A DNA stretch of 64,000 nt, taken from assembly GCF_030811655.1 (NCBI RefSeq), contig NZ_JAUSRE010000005.1:124001-188000 (forward strand). Direction: 5' to 3'. This DNA is from Pseudarthrobacter enclensis (GTDB lineage Bacteria; Actinomycetota; Actinomycetes; Actinomycetales; Micrococcaceae). This document shows positions 33,411 to 42,225 of the stretch, piece after piece. Made by a program: the position numbers and the translations under genes. Under the pieces are notes generated by a model that was not told where the DNA came from, did no database searches, and saw nothing but the letters and a program-made list of their open reading frames with translations. How positions within the stretch are numbered: the stretch's first letter is position 1; the number at the start of each line of letters is the position of its first letter.

Positions 33411-34433
33411 TCAGTCCTGCTTCTTCGCCCGGCTCGGCTGGACCCTCGGCGGTTCGCCAGGCATCTTTGGATAGTCCGGTGGGAAGGGCATCTCCACCAG
33501 CCCGTCCTTGCAGTCGCGGTCCCACCATTCGAGCAGGACGTCGATGGTTCCGGGGGTGGCGCCGAAGTCAGCCCAGGGGTCGCCTACGGTCTTCAAGCGG
33601 TCGGGCACCGTGACGATGGTGAAGTTCTTCGGATCCGCCTGCTCCAGCTCGTCCCACGTAAGGGGGCATGACACCGGGGCGTACGGAAGGGCACGCGGGC
33701 TGTAGGCACCGGCGATGGTGCGGTCGCGGTTGGCCTGGTTGAAGTCCAGGAACACACGCCGGCCGCGTTCTTCCTTCCACCACGCCGTGGTCACCTGGTC
33801 TGGAATCCGGCGCTCCACCTCCCTTGCCGCCGCGATCACCGCGTGCCGGACGTCCAGGAACTCGCGGGTGGCTTCGATGGGGGCGTAGACATGCAGTCCC
33901 CGGTTCCCGGACGTCTTGATGAACGCCTCCAGTCCCGCCTCGGCCAGGACGTCCTTGAGCACCAGGGCCGCGGGGACGGCGTCGTCGAAGTCCGTGCCGG
34001 GTTGCGGGTCCAGGTCGATCCGCAGCTGGTCGGGGTTGTCCGTGTTTTCGGCCCGGGAGGGCCAGGGGTGGAAGACGACGGTGTTCATTTGTACTGCCCA
34101 GACGGCGGCAGCAGGTTCGTCGAGCACCAGCTGGGGATGGGACCGTGCACTGGGGTACACCACCTTGACGGACCTGACGAAGTCCGGCGTGCCTTTCGGC
34201 GGGTTCTTGGAGAAGAACATCCCGCCTTCGATGTTGTCCGGGTACCGCTGCAGTGAGACGGGCCGGTCGCCGTTGGCGGCGATGAAGGCCTCCCCCACGT
34301 CGCAGATGTACTGTGCGAGGTCGAGCTTGGTCAGCCCCAGGTCAGGCCACAGGACGCGGCTGGGACTGGAAATGCGCATCTCACGCCCGCCGTTGGGACC
34401 CGGGACGGTAATGGTGGTCTGTTCACTCGCCAT
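33411..34433 (-). CDS. Stand-alone LigD-type primase/polymerase domain
   Basis: 340 residues matching only the polymerase (archaeo-eukaryotic primase-like) domain of LigD, used in end joining by gap filling and ribonucleotide addition. The metal-binding motif is LRIDLDPQPG and the phosphate-binding SGNRGLHVYAPI is present; FLDFNQANRDRTIAGAYSPRALP is the conserved C-terminal block. There is no ligase or phosphoesterase domain here and no Ku gene in the window. ATG 34433 is chosen; a longer frame to 34511 lacks family similarity. Stand-alone forms (PolD1/PolD2 or Prim-PolC) are known in actinobacteria. Confidence 0.9.
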   Translation of the reverse strand: MASEQTTITVPGPNGGREMRISSPSRVLWPDLGLTKLDLAQYICDVGEAFIAANGDRPVSLQRYPDNIEGGMFFSKNPPKGTPDFVRSVKVVYPSARSHPQLVLDEPAAAVWAVQMNTVVFHPWPSRAENTDNPDQLRIDLDPQPGTDFDDAVPAALVLKDVLAEAGLEAFIKTSGNRGLHVYAPIEATREFLDVRHAVIAAAREVERRIPDQVTTAWWKEERGRRVFLDFNQANRDRTIAGAYSPRALPYAPVSCPLTWDELEQADPKNFTIVTVPDRLKTVGDPWADFGATPGTIDVLLEWWDRDCKDGLVEMPFPPDYPKMPGEPPRVQPSRAKKQD

Positions 34434-34489
34434 GGGGACAACGTACACCCCGTCACCGGCGCGGACCGGCACATCCGGCTGCCCTCCGG

Positions 34490-34495
34490 CATGAT
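34490..34495 (+). promoter_or_regulatory. -10 box of the alpha/beta hydrolase gene (leaderless)
   Basis: CATGAT six bases before the ATG at 34502. Confidence 0.4.
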
Positions 34496-34501
34496 GGAGC
34501 C

Positions 34502-35191
34502 ATGCCCGCATCCGATCAGCAGCTCACCCTCGCCGCCGGTGACGCCACCTTTTCCGCCGTCTATGCGCGCCCCGGGGCCCCCACCGCCACCGTGGTGCTG
34601 GCGCACGGCGCCGGCGCCGGCATGGAGCATCCCTTCCTCCGCGGGTTTTGTGATGCCCTGAATGGCCTGGGCCTGGCCACGCTGCGCTTCAATTTCCCGT
34701 ACATGGAGGCAGGGCGCAAGTTACCCGACCGTCCCCCGGCTGCCATCGCCGTGTGGCGCGCAGCGATGGGCGCCGCCCAAGCACAGGCCGACGCCAACGG
34801 CGACCGCGGGCCGGTCTGGGCTGCAGGCAAGTCGTTCGGCGGACGGATGGCCTCCATGGCCGTCGCCGACGGCATGGCCGCTGCGGGCCTGGTGTACCTC
34901 GGCTACCCGTTGCATGCTCCCGGCAAGCCCGAAAAGCTCCGCGACGAACACCTCTACGGACTGACCACGCCCATGCTGTTCCTGCAGGGCACCCGCGACC
35001 CCTTTGCCACGCCCCGCATCCTGGCTGACGTTGTATCCCGCATAGGCCCCAACGCCGTACTGCAGGGGGTGGAGGGCGGCGACCATTCCTTCGCGGTGGC
35101 GGGAAAGAAACGGGCGCCCGACGAGGTGGGCGCGTCGCTCGCCGCCCCCGTGGCCGGCTTCATCGCGGCCCGCGAAGGACAGGCGGCCTGA
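34502..35191 (+). CDS. Alpha/beta hydrolase, KANL3/Tex30-like
   Basis: 229 residues. VVLAHGAGAGMEHPFLRGFCDAL is the oxyanion loop typical of the KANL3/Tex30 and YcjY-like group; WAAGKSFGGRMAS is the GxSxG nucleophile (GKSFGG), TPMLFLQGTRDPFATP carries the acid and EGGDHSFAV the catalytic His. A small serine hydrolase without known substrate. Transcribed divergently from the LigD-type gene, with 68 bases between start codons. Confidence 0.85.
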   Translation: MPASDQQLTLAAGDATFSAVYARPGAPTATVVLAHGAGAGMEHPFLRGFCDALNGLGLATLRFNFPYMEAGRKLPDRPPAAIAVWRAAMGAAQAQADANGDRGPVWAAGKSFGGRMASMAVADGMAAAGLVYLGYPLHAPGKPEKLRDEHLYGLTTPMLFLQGTRDPFATPRILADVVSRIGPNAVLQGVEGGDHSFAVAGKKRAPDEVGASLAAPVAGFIAAREGQAA

Positions 35192-35318
35192 CGGTTGAAG
35201 GGCAGCCCCTTACACGATGGGGGCCATAGGCGTAGCGTCTGATGTGTGGGGTTGCGGCGGCGCCTCCCTCTGTCCTGACCCGTCGGCCCCGGCAACATCT
35301 ATCGATGGAGGACCGGCG

Positions 35319-37472
35319 ATGGCTGGTTGGAATGCTGACACTGCTGCCGGACCGGTCGGAGCCGGAAACATCACCCTCGTGGAAGGGTCCTGTTTCTGCA
35401 TCTCGCTCCCCAACGGGGACATTCACCCCGAGCATCCGCACGGCGTCTTCCATGAAGATACGCGCATCCTTTCCCGCTGGGACCTGAAGGTGAACGGCAA
35501 GCCGCTGGAGCCGCTGGCGGCCGACGTGAAGGAGCCCTACCGCGCCTTGTTCATCGGCCGGGTACCCCGCTCGGACGGATATGCGGACAGTCCACTGGTT
35601 GTGGAACGCCTGCGCGAGGTCGCGGCCGGGGTCTCGGAACGGATCACCATCCGGAATTATTCGTCCGAGCCCGCCGAATGCACCGTCTCGGTCAGGGCCG
35701 AATCCGACTTCGCCGACCTGTTCGAAGTGAAAGATGCGCGCAAACAAAGGACGTGGGAGGAATCCCGCAGCCATGAGGGTGACTCCCTGACCATCAGCGC
35801 GGTATGGCACGACGTCCTCAAACGGGTCTTCGTGCACGGAGAGGGCGCCGTCTCCACCCCCGACGTCCTGACCTACGAGGCAGTGGTGCCGCCGCACGGG
35901 CACTGGAGCAGGCAGCTCAGCGTGGTCCCGGTCAGCGGCGGTGAACCGGTCCCGGCGTCGTCGCACCGGCATCCCACGGCACCTGACATGTCCCCCAGCG
36001 ACCGCCGGCGGAGGGAATGGGTGGACAAGATCCCCAAGCTCCACATGGGTAACCGGTCCATCGAAAGGACGCTGCGGCGAAGTTACGACGATCTCGGCGC
36101 ACTCCGGATCCAGGACCCCGCCCATCCTGAGCGGATCGTGGTGGCGGCAGGCGCGCCCTGGTTCATGACGCTGTTCGGCCGTGACTCGCTCTGGGCGTCC
36201 GAAATGGCGCTGCCCGTGGACCCTTCCCTGGCGTTGGGCACACTGCAGACTTTGGCCGACCGGCAAGGCAAAGTAGTGGATCCCATGAGCGAGGAAGAAC
36301 CGGGTAAGATCCTGCACGAAGTGCGGCTGGGGGTCTCCAGCGGCCTCGCCCTGGGCGGAAAGTCGGTCTATTACGGAAGCGTCGATGCCACTCCGCAATT
36401 CGTCATGGCCCTTGGCTCGGTAAGCCGCTGGGGTTTCGCCAGGGACACCATTGCCGCCCTTCTCCCCCATGCAGACCGGGCCCTCGACTGGGTCCGGGAG
36501 TTCGGGGACAAGGACAGCGACGGGTTTGTCGAATATTCCCGCCTTAACGACCAAGGCCTGATCAACCAGGGCTGGAAGGACTCCTGGGACGGCATCAACT
36601 TCGCCGACGGCAGGGTGGCCAACCCTCCCATCGCGCTCTGTGAGGTCCAGGCCTTGGTCTACAGCGCGCTGCTGTCCCGGGCATGGATGGCTTATGACGC
36701 TGGAGACGCGCCGCTGGCGGCGAAGCTCACCAGCGAGGCCGCGCGGTTGAAGAAGAAGTTCAATGAGGAATTTTGGCTGCCAGAGCGCGGCTACTTCGCT
36801 GTTGCCCTGGACCGCGACAAAAGACAGGTGGATGCCTGCGCTTCCAATATGGGTCAATGCCTGTGGCACGGCATCGTTGATGACGACAAGGTGCCCGCAG
36901 TGGTGGAGCGGCTGATGTCGCCCGAAATGTTCAGCGGCTGGGGTGTCCGGACCCTGGGTACCGACATGGGTGCCTACAACCCGGCGAGCTACCATAATGG
37001 TTCCGTGTGGCCCCACGATAACGCCATCATCGCGGCAGGGTTGCTCCGCTACGGATTCGTGGAAGAGGCACAACGAATTTCCACCGCCCTGCTGGAGGCT
37101 GCCGATTTTTCCAACGGCCGGCTACCTGAGCTTTTTTGCGGCTTCAGCCGGGAACAGGTCAGTGAGCCCGTGCCCTATCCCACGGCCTGTTCTCCGCAGG
37201 CCTGGGCGGCGGCCACACCTATCATGCTGATCACCAGCCTGATGCGTTACGACGCGCACGTGTCCCGCGGCGGTTTTTGGATGGACCCCGTACTGCCCGA
37301 GTCTTATGGGGACCTGCACCTGACCAACGCACCGATTGCCGGAAGCCGGATGAGGATCGATGTTGTTGGCTCGGAGGCCTCTGTGCAGGGGCTTCCCGAG
37401 GGCATCACATTCCATCGCGAACATCGGCCATGGCTGACCGAGCTCATGGCGGAAACGGGACTGCTGGGGTAA
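35319..37472 (+). CDS. Amylo-alpha-1,6-glucosidase (glycogen debranching type)
   Basis: 717 residues. The N-terminal GDE_N_bis domain (about 20-215) has the typical SFCISLPNGDIHP-like opening and DTRILSRWDLKVNG. The C-terminal six-hairpin glucosidase (about 255-700) has APWFMTLFGRDSLWASEMALP, DGFVEYSRLNDQGLINQGWKDSWDGI (acidic catalytic region) and PHDNAIIAAGLLRYG. It would hydrolyse alpha-1,6-linked glucose at glycogen branch points or a related oligosaccharide; some homologues act on trehalose- or sucrose-linked sugars. The ATG at 35319 has GGAGGA six bases upstream; a longer frame from 35217 is rejected on this basis. Confidence 0.92.
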   Translation: MAGWNADTAAGPVGAGNITLVEGSCFCISLPNGDIHPEHPHGVFHEDTRILSRWDLKVNGKPLEPLAADVKEPYRALFIGRVPRSDGYADSPLVVERLREVAAGVSERITIRNYSSEPAECTVSVRAESDFADLFEVKDARKQRTWEESRSHEGDSLTISAVWHDVLKRVFVHGEGAVSTPDVLTYEAVVPPHGHWSRQLSVVPVSGGEPVPASSHRHPTAPDMSPSDRRRREWVDKIPKLHMGNRSIERTLRRSYDDLGALRIQDPAHPERIVVAAGAPWFMTLFGRDSLWASEMALPVDPSLALGTLQTLADRQGKVVDPMSEEEPGKILHEVRLGVSSGLALGGKSVYYGSVDATPQFVMALGSVSRWGFARDTIAALLPHADRALDWVREFGDKDSDGFVEYSRLNDQGLINQGWKDSWDGINFADGRVANPPIALCEVQALVYSALLSRAWMAYDAGDAPLAAKLTSEAARLKKKFNEEFWLPERGYFAVALDRDKRQVDACASNMGQCLWHGIVDDDKVPAVVERLMSPEMFSGWGVRTLGTDMGAYNPASYHNGSVWPHDNAIIAAGLLRYGFVEEAQRISTALLEAADFSNGRLPELFCGFSREQVSEPVPYPTACSPQAWAAATPIMLITSLMRYDAHVSRGGFWMDPVLPESYGDLHLTNAPIAGSRMRIDVVGSEASVQGLPEGITFHREHRPWLTELMAETGLLG

Positions 37473-37490
37473 CACCAGGACTACCGGCCG

Positions 37491-37640
37491 CTACGCTGCC
37501 TCTTCGTGCCACCAACCTTCCCAGGCGGCCGAGGTGAGGCGGCCGGCCGGGAAAGCCTCCGGGGAATCGTCTTCCCGGGCGCGCCTGTCCTCGTCACGGC
37601 GGCCGTCCAGCAGCAGGTTCAGGGTATTTACGAGAAACAT
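37491..37640 (-). CDS. Small hypothetical protein, 49 residues
   Basis: Starts MFLVNTLNLLLDGRRDEDRR, then an acidic and Pro-containing stretch ending in WEGWWHEEAA. An AGGAAGGA ribosome-binding site lies six bases before the ATG, and a TAGGCT -10 is seen about 50 bases upstream (37692-37697). A polar protein with an amphipathic N-terminal helix and no recognised domain. The coding call rests on signals, not homology. Confidence 0.5.
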   Translation of the reverse strand: MFLVNTLNLLLDGRRDEDRRAREDDSPEAFPAGRLTSAAWEGWWHEEAA

Positions 37641-37718
37641 GTTCAGTCCTTCCTGAGGTGCGGGGTGGACAACACCGTCCACGTGGGAAGGAGCCTATCC
37701 AGCACATGTTTCATCAGG

Positions 37719-37760
37719 GGCACGTGAGGTTTCGGCCGTGTATCGGTTTACTCACGTGCC
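37719..37760. repeat. 10-base inverted repeat between hrpB and the small gene
   Basis: GGCACGTGAG at 37719-37728 pairs perfectly with CTCACGTGCC at 37751-37760, loop 22 bases. It follows the hrpB stop on the minus strand and precedes the small gene's -10. It could end hrpB transcription weakly (no T-run) or act as a regulator site with two CACGTG cores. Confidence 0.4.
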
Positions 37761-37793
37761 GGCCCAACACCTGACAGGACCGCCGGAATACGG

Positions 37794-40418
37794 CTATTTG
37801 CGTTGCTTGGTGCGTGCTGTTGCCGGAGCCGACCAGGGGTCCTCCGGCCAGGGGTGCCTGGGGTACCGGCCCCGCATTTCCGCCCGTACCTGGCCGTACG
37901 GGCCGGACCAGAACGAGGTCAGGTCATCCGTCACGGCGAGTGGAAGCCGGGCCGGGGAAAGCAGGTGGAACAGGACCGGGACCCGGCCATCCACCAGCCT
38001 CGGGGACTCGGCCAGCCCGAAGCACTCCTGCAGTTTCACCGCCGCCACGGGCGCGGCACCGTCGTCATCCAGGTCCGGGTAGTCGATCCGGACGCTTGAA
38101 CCGCTGGGCACCTTAAGCATTTCAGGGACGAGCTCGTCCAGCCGGGCCGCTTCGGGCCAGGGCAGCAGCCGGCGCATGGGCCGCGCCAGGTCAATCGAGC
38201 TGACCGGTTTGCCGCCGGCGAGCTCTTCCAGCTCAGGTTCCAGCCACTCTTCCAGCCGGGACAGCAGCGCGCTGTCAGAAACCTCGGGCCAGGGCGCACC
38301 CAGCTCGCGGTGGAGGAAGGCAAGGCGGCGCCGGAAGGAGGCCGCCGCCGTCGACCATGACAGTATGGACAGCCCTTCGGACCGCAGCGCGTGCGCCACC
38401 GCTTTCCTTCCTTGTTCGGCAGTGGGACGGACGGGCGTCGTGGACAGCACTATGGCACCCAGCCGCCTGGTCCGCCGGGCGCTTACCCGGCCCCCGCTGA
38501 AGCCTGCCTCCACGGTGTCGGAGAGCAGATGCGAGGCCGCCCTTTCGGCGGTCGCTGCCGACAGCGGCGCGGCGACGCGGATCACCGCCCCAGTGCCTGC
38601 CGCGTCCCGGCCTTCCGTGCGGGACACTTCGGCAACGGCCAGCCATTCATGGCCCGTCAGCGTGCTGCCCGCCGGGAGGCCTGCCCTGGTGCCGGATGTC
38701 AGCAGGTATTGTCCGGCTTCCCCGCTGCCGGGCACGAGGCGGGCCACGCGGTCGGGAAAGGCGAGGGCGACGACGGCCCCGACAGCTTCGTCATTATTCG
38801 CGGCACTGGAGGCCGGATCCGGGTCGCCGGCCTTTTGCCGCCGCGCCAGGGAGGCCAGCCGCTTTGACTCCTCCGCCCAGCGCCTTCCCGCCGGGCCAGC
38901 GTCCGCCCTGAGCTGTGACAGCAGGCGGGGCAGGTCTGCTCCCGGCGCGCGGTGGTCGCCGGAAAGGGCAGCCACCACACCGGCGGCCAGTTGATCACCC
39001 GTGGCGGCGGCACCGCCGCCGAGTAATGCCCGGGCCAGGCGCAGGTCAGCGGGTATTCCGGCAAGGACCCTTCCCTCCGCCGTCACCTGGCCGCCGTCGG
39101 ACACGGCACCCAGTTCCCGCAGCACCTCCATTGCGTCATCCATGGCAGGCGGCGGAGGAGCGTCCGGCAGGGCAAGGCCGTTGCCGCGCGGTGCGCCCCA
39201 GCAGGCGAGAATGAGGGCGGCGCCGGTCAGGTCCGCCACGTTGATCTCGGGCGTCACATGGGCCGGGGCCGCGCCGTAAGCCTGCTGTGAATAGCAGCGC
39301 ACCACCTTACCCGGGCCCTGGCGGGCGGCGCGGCCGGCTCTTTGGCCGGCGGAGGCCCGGGAGCAGGAGACGGTGACCAGCCCGCCCATCCCCCGGCCTG
39401 AGTCCCGCCGCGGCTCCCGCGACAGGCCCGAATCGATGACCAGCCGGACCCCGGGCACGGTCAGGGAGGATTCGGCAAGATCCGTGGAGACGATGATCCG
39501 CGGCCGGTCCCCGGGCCGGCGGCCAGACACGGCCCTGTCCTGCTCCGCTGCGCCCACCTGGCCGTGGAGCTCCAGCACGTCAACCTGTCTGCCCACCCGG
39601 CCCCGCAGCGCTGCGGCGACGTGGGAGACTTCCCGGGCACCCGGCAGGAAGACAAGCGCGTCCACGGGGCTGCCTGTATCCGCGGCAAGGGCGTAGGCGT
39701 TGGCAGCCGCGGCGGCGACATGGTCCAGGAACGAACGGCTCACTCCCCTGATATCCAGGCGGGCTGCGGGAGCCGGGAGCCATTCCACCTCCAGCGGGTG
39801 GTTCGCAGAGGGACAGTCGACGACGGGGGCCGGCGCGCCGCCGTCGGGATCGCCCAGCAAGGCGGCGAACCTGGGGGCGTCCAGGGTTGCGGACATGGCG
39901 ACGACGGCCAGGTCACCGCGCAGCGCGCGGACCTCCGCCAGCATGCCGACCAGGAGGTCCGTTTCCAGCCCGCGTTCGTGCACCTCATCGAGGACGACGG
40001 CGGCGGTCCCGTCGAGCCCCGGGTCGGCCAGCAGGCGGCGCAACAGGATGCCCGGGGTGACGAACTCGACGAGGGTTTCCGGGCCTGCGCGGCGCTCCCC
40101 GCGAACGGTGTAGCCCACACGGCCGTCCCCAGGGCCGGCGTCGAGGGCTGAAAGACGGCGGGCGGCCGCCCGTGCGGCAACGCGCCGGGGTTGGGTGACG
40201 ACGACGCGGCCGTAGGCGCCATACATGTTTGCCAGCAGCGGCGGGACGAGGGTGGTCTTGCCTGTTCCCGGCGGTGCCTGCACAACGGCGGCTCCCGGGG
40301 ACGCTCCATTACCAAGCGCCTCCTGCAGGGCGGGAAGGGAACCTTCGAAGGCAAGCCCCGCACCGATGGCCACGAGGTCGAAGGCAGCGAAGGCGGGCTC
40401 GCCGCCAGGAGGGATCAT
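37794..40418 (-). CDS. hrpB: ATP-dependent helicase HrpB
   Basis: 874-residue DEAH-type helicase. Motif I is QAPPGTGKTTLVPP, motif Ia TQPRRVAARAAARRL, motif II VLDEVHERGLETDLL, motif III MSATLD, and motif VI QRAGRAARQGPGKVVRCYS. The winged-helix/ratchet region follows, and the HrpB C-terminal domain with WPEDPWSAPA ends the protein. It is an RNA helicase-like enzyme of uncertain target, dispensable in other bacteria. A CAGAAT -10 candidate lies six bases before the ATG. Confidence 0.95.
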   Translation of the reverse strand: MIPPGGEPAFAAFDLVAIGAGLAFEGSLPALQEALGNGASPGAAVVQAPPGTGKTTLVPPLLANMYGAYGRVVVTQPRRVAARAAARRLSALDAGPGDGRVGYTVRGERRAGPETLVEFVTPGILLRRLLADPGLDGTAAVVLDEVHERGLETDLLVGMLAEVRALRGDLAVVAMSATLDAPRFAALLGDPDGGAPAPVVDCPSANHPLEVEWLPAPAARLDIRGVSRSFLDHVAAAAANAYALAADTGSPVDALVFLPGAREVSHVAAALRGRVGRQVDVLELHGQVGAAEQDRAVSGRRPGDRPRIIVSTDLAESSLTVPGVRLVIDSGLSREPRRDSGRGMGGLVTVSCSRASAGQRAGRAARQGPGKVVRCYSQQAYGAAPAHVTPEINVADLTGAALILACWGAPRGNGLALPDAPPPPAMDDAMEVLRELGAVSDGGQVTAEGRVLAGIPADLRLARALLGGGAAATGDQLAAGVVAALSGDHRAPGADLPRLLSQLRADAGPAGRRWAEESKRLASLARRQKAGDPDPASSAANNDEAVGAVVALAFPDRVARLVPGSGEAGQYLLTSGTRAGLPAGSTLTGHEWLAVAEVSRTEGRDAAGTGAVIRVAAPLSAATAERAASHLLSDTVEAGFSGGRVSARRTRRLGAIVLSTTPVRPTAEQGRKAVAHALRSEGLSILSWSTAAASFRRRLAFLHRELGAPWPEVSDSALLSRLEEWLEPELEELAGGKPVSSIDLARPMRRLLPWPEAARLDELVPEMLKVPSGSSVRIDYPDLDDDGAAPVAAVKLQECFGLAESPRLVDGRVPVLFHLLSPARLPLAVTDDLTSFWSGPYGQVRAEMRGRYPRHPWPEDPWSAPATARTKQRK

Positions 40419-40424
40419 CAGTCC

Positions 40425-40430
40425 ATTCTG
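40425..40430 (-). promoter_or_regulatory. -10 box of hrpB (leaderless)
   Basis: CAGAAT on the minus strand, six bases before the ATG at 40418. Confidence 0.4.
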
Positions 40431-40460
40431 CCCTGACGGGGAGGCTGCCCTCCGATCCCA

Positions 40461-41066
40461 TCAGGGCTTGCCTGGGCCCTTGCCCTTGCCCTTGGCTTCC
40501 TTGGCCGTGTCCTGGCCCTGCGGACCCGGTGCCTGCACATCGAGAGCAGGTGGCGGAACGGCGCCTGGAACCACGGGTTCCACAGGCGCGGGAGCAGGGT
40601 TATTTTGGGTGGCGGTGTCGGCCAGTGCCGTGGGCGGAGTGCCGGCCTGGACTTCCGCGGCCGGAGGCGCCGCCGGAGCCGCGGCAGCAACCTGCCTGGT
40701 GAGGTCTGCCCTGACGGCGGAGAGCGCAGTCTCGATGCCGCGGTAACGCGCGGCGGAGAGCCGGCCGGCGGCTGCAGCGTCGCCCAGGTCTTTTTCGAGT
40801 GCCTGCAGGGCTGCCAGCGCCCCGTCCATCCTGTTCTCCGCCGCTGCCTGGCTGATACTCAGCACGCGGATCTGGAAACCCCGGAGGACGTTGCCGTCGG
40901 TGTCCGTGGACCGGATACCGGACGCACCGGCCACCGCCCCGGCGGCAACAAGGACGCAGAACAGCAGCATCAGGGCGCGGGTACCGCGGCGCCGGGATAC
41001 GGGAACTCTTCCGGCTGCGGGGGCCGTCACCACAGCCCTCTGCGCCGGTTCCGCCTCAAGCAGCAT
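40461..41066 (-). CDS. Membrane-anchored Ala/Pro-rich protein with helical extracytoplasmic part
   Basis: 201 residues. A basic cytoplasmic N-terminus (VPVSRRRGTRALML) leads into one membrane helix (about 32-50), then a helical segment (LRGFQIRVLSISQAAAENRMDGALAALQALEKDLGDA) and a Pro/Ala-rich tail ending in GKGKGPGKP. It reads as a single-pass protein with a coiled or bundle domain outside the membrane and a flexible low-complexity tail. No enzymatic motif. It overlaps the upstream small membrane protein by 11 bases, so the two form one unit under the tandem operator at 41385-41418. Confidence 0.7.
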   Translation of the reverse strand: MLLEAEPAQRAVVTAPAAGRVPVSRRRGTRALMLLFCVLVAAGAVAGASGIRSTDTDGNVLRGFQIRVLSISQAAAENRMDGALAALQALEKDLGDAAAAGRLSAARYRGIETALSAVRADLTRQVAAAAPAAPPAAEVQAGTPPTALADTATQNNPAPAPVEPVVPGAVPPPALDVQAPGPQGQDTAKEAKGKGKGPGKP

Positions 41067-41358
41067 GCCTGCCCCGCAATGCGACGGCCTGCGCGGATCG
41101 AACGGGCAGCACAGTTACGGCTGCAGATTCACCCGCAACGGGCTGCGCGGGGAGGCACCGTACCCGGGAAGCCGGCCTAGCCAGAACCAACCGGAGGGCG
41201 ACGCGCAGAGCGGTGGCGATCAATAAGCCGATGCCAACCCCAAGAAGTACATGCCCCGCCAAGTAGTGCCGCGCGGCTCCGGGGCCACCCTCTGCGGCCA
41301 CTGCCGCGCCACCAACCGTCAGCATCAGTGACAGGGCCGTACCGAAAATTGCGCTCAT
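41056..41358 (-). CDS. Small membrane protein
   Basis: 100 residues from the ATG at 41358, which has AGGAG five bases upstream. Two hydrophobic segments are seen (residues about 3-20 and 36-60), then a basic and Ala/Val-rich tail. No recognised family. An in-frame ATG 15 bases earlier is less well placed. It is the first gene behind two perfect palindromes and overlaps the Ala/Pro-rich protein gene by 11 bases. Confidence 0.62.
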   Translation of the reverse strand: MSAIFGTALSLMLTVGGAAVAAEGGPGAARHYLAGHVLLGVGIGLLIATALRVALRLVLARPASRVRCLPAQPVAGESAAVTVLPVRSAQAVALRGRHAA

Positions 41359-41384
41359 GGCTCCTGCTCCCATCCCATTTAATC

Positions 41385-41418
41385 AGTAAGCTTACTACCA
41401 ATGCTCAGTAAGCTTACT
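41385..41418 (-). promoter_or_regulatory. Tandem palindromic operator, two copies 22 bases apart
   Basis: The perfect 12-base palindrome AGTAAGCTTACT occurs at 41385-41396 and again at 41407-41418. Each lies in the longer direct repeat TCAGTAAGCTTACTACC. Centre-to-centre distance is 22 bases, two helical turns, so two dimers would bind the same face of the DNA. The site lies 27-60 bases upstream of the small membrane protein start. The first palindrome adjoins TTAAAT, a possible -10. TetR- or MarR-like repressors use such sites; no regulator is adjacent. Confidence 0.7.
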
Positions 41419-41484
41419 ACCGGATGGGCCGGAAGCAAGGGCCAGTGCGTCCGGGAGCCGGGCGCCGCGCTCCCGGCGTGGACC

Positions 41485-42000
41485 TCAGCCGGCGGCTTCA
41501 AGCAGGAGTACCGCCGGGGTCAGCGCGGCATAGCGGCCCCTGAAGAACAAAAGGGGTTGGCCGTCGTGCCGAGCGTCGAGATGCCGCACTGCGGCCACGA
41601 CGATAGTGTGGTCGCCCCCGTCGTACTCGGCATGCAGTTCGCAGTCGAGCCAGGCGAGCGCGTCGTCCAGCACGGGGTTTCCCAGCGGCGACGACGTGTG
41701 GCTGACGCCGGCGAATTTGTCTGACCCGGACCGGGCGAACTGCCCCGCAAGGTGCCGGTGTTCGGACGGAAGAATGTTGACGGTGAACGAGCCGGCTTTG
41801 CGCAGCGCCGGCCAGGTGGTGGAGCTGCGTGCCGGGCTGAAAGTCACCAGCGCCGGGTCCAGGGACAGGGATGCGAAGGACTGGCACGTAAAACCGGCCG
41901 GCCCGTCCGGCGTGGAGCTGGTGATCACGGTCAGGCCGCTGGCGAAGGTTCCGAAAATATCCCGGAGCCGACGGTGTGCAAGATCTGATGTGACTGTCAT
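41485..42000 (-). CDS. Flavin reductase domain protein (HpaC/HsaB type)
   Basis: 171 residues of the FMN-binding split-barrel family. LRDIFGTFASGLTVITSSTPDGPAGFTCQSFASLSLDPALVTFSPA is the flavin-binding opening, and FTVNILPSEHRHLAGQFA follows. These enzymes make free FMNH2 or FADH2 from NAD(P)H for a partner monooxygenase. The partner is probably the monooxygenase half of the fusion protein at 43214-45070, two genes upstream on the same strand. ATG 42000 is preferred because AGAGG lies seven bases upstream. A 225-base gap with repeats separates it from the exonuclease gene, so it may have its own promoter. Confidence 0.9.
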   Translation of the reverse strand: MTVTSDLAHRRLRDIFGTFASGLTVITSSTPDGPAGFTCQSFASLSLDPALVTFSPARSSTTWPALRKAGSFTVNILPSEHRHLAGQFARSGSDKFAGVSHTSSPLGNPVLDDALAWLDCELHAEYDGGDHTIVVAAVRHLDARHDGQPLLFFRGRYAALTPAVLLLEAAG

Positions 42001-42141
42001 GGAATGGCCTCTCGTGTGGATCGTCACCCCACCAAACCATCAGGAAAAAGGCCGGTTCAAGCCTGCCGAAACCCGCGGACGCGCACCGCAACGAACCGTC
42101 ACGGCCGTACATCCGGCGTCATCGGCTCCGGTCACCGGCGC

Positions 42142-42168
42142 GCTGCGCGTGACGTTGCGTGACGCAGC
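42142..42168. repeat. Inverted repeat with internal direct repeats, upstream of the flavin reductase
   Basis: GCTGCG (42142-42147) and CGCAGC (42163-42168) form an inverted repeat. Inside lie two copies of GCGTGACG (42147-42154 and 42157-42164), spaced one helical turn. Located between the exonuclease stop and the flavin reductase start; either an operator or a weak terminator hairpin. Confidence 0.35.
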
Positions 42169-42225
42169 ACCGTGGCTTGTCGGCCCCTCCCGGCCCCCCT
42201 TGCCCCCCGCTGCGGCGGCGTGCCT

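Noticed and set aside
34434..34511. N-terminal extension of the LigD-type polymerase
   Set aside because: No family similarity before MASEQTT; the extension would overlap the divergent hydrolase start.
35160..37073. Open frame antisense to the debranching enzyme
   Set aside because: Same reasoning; the plus-strand glucosidase motifs are continuous.
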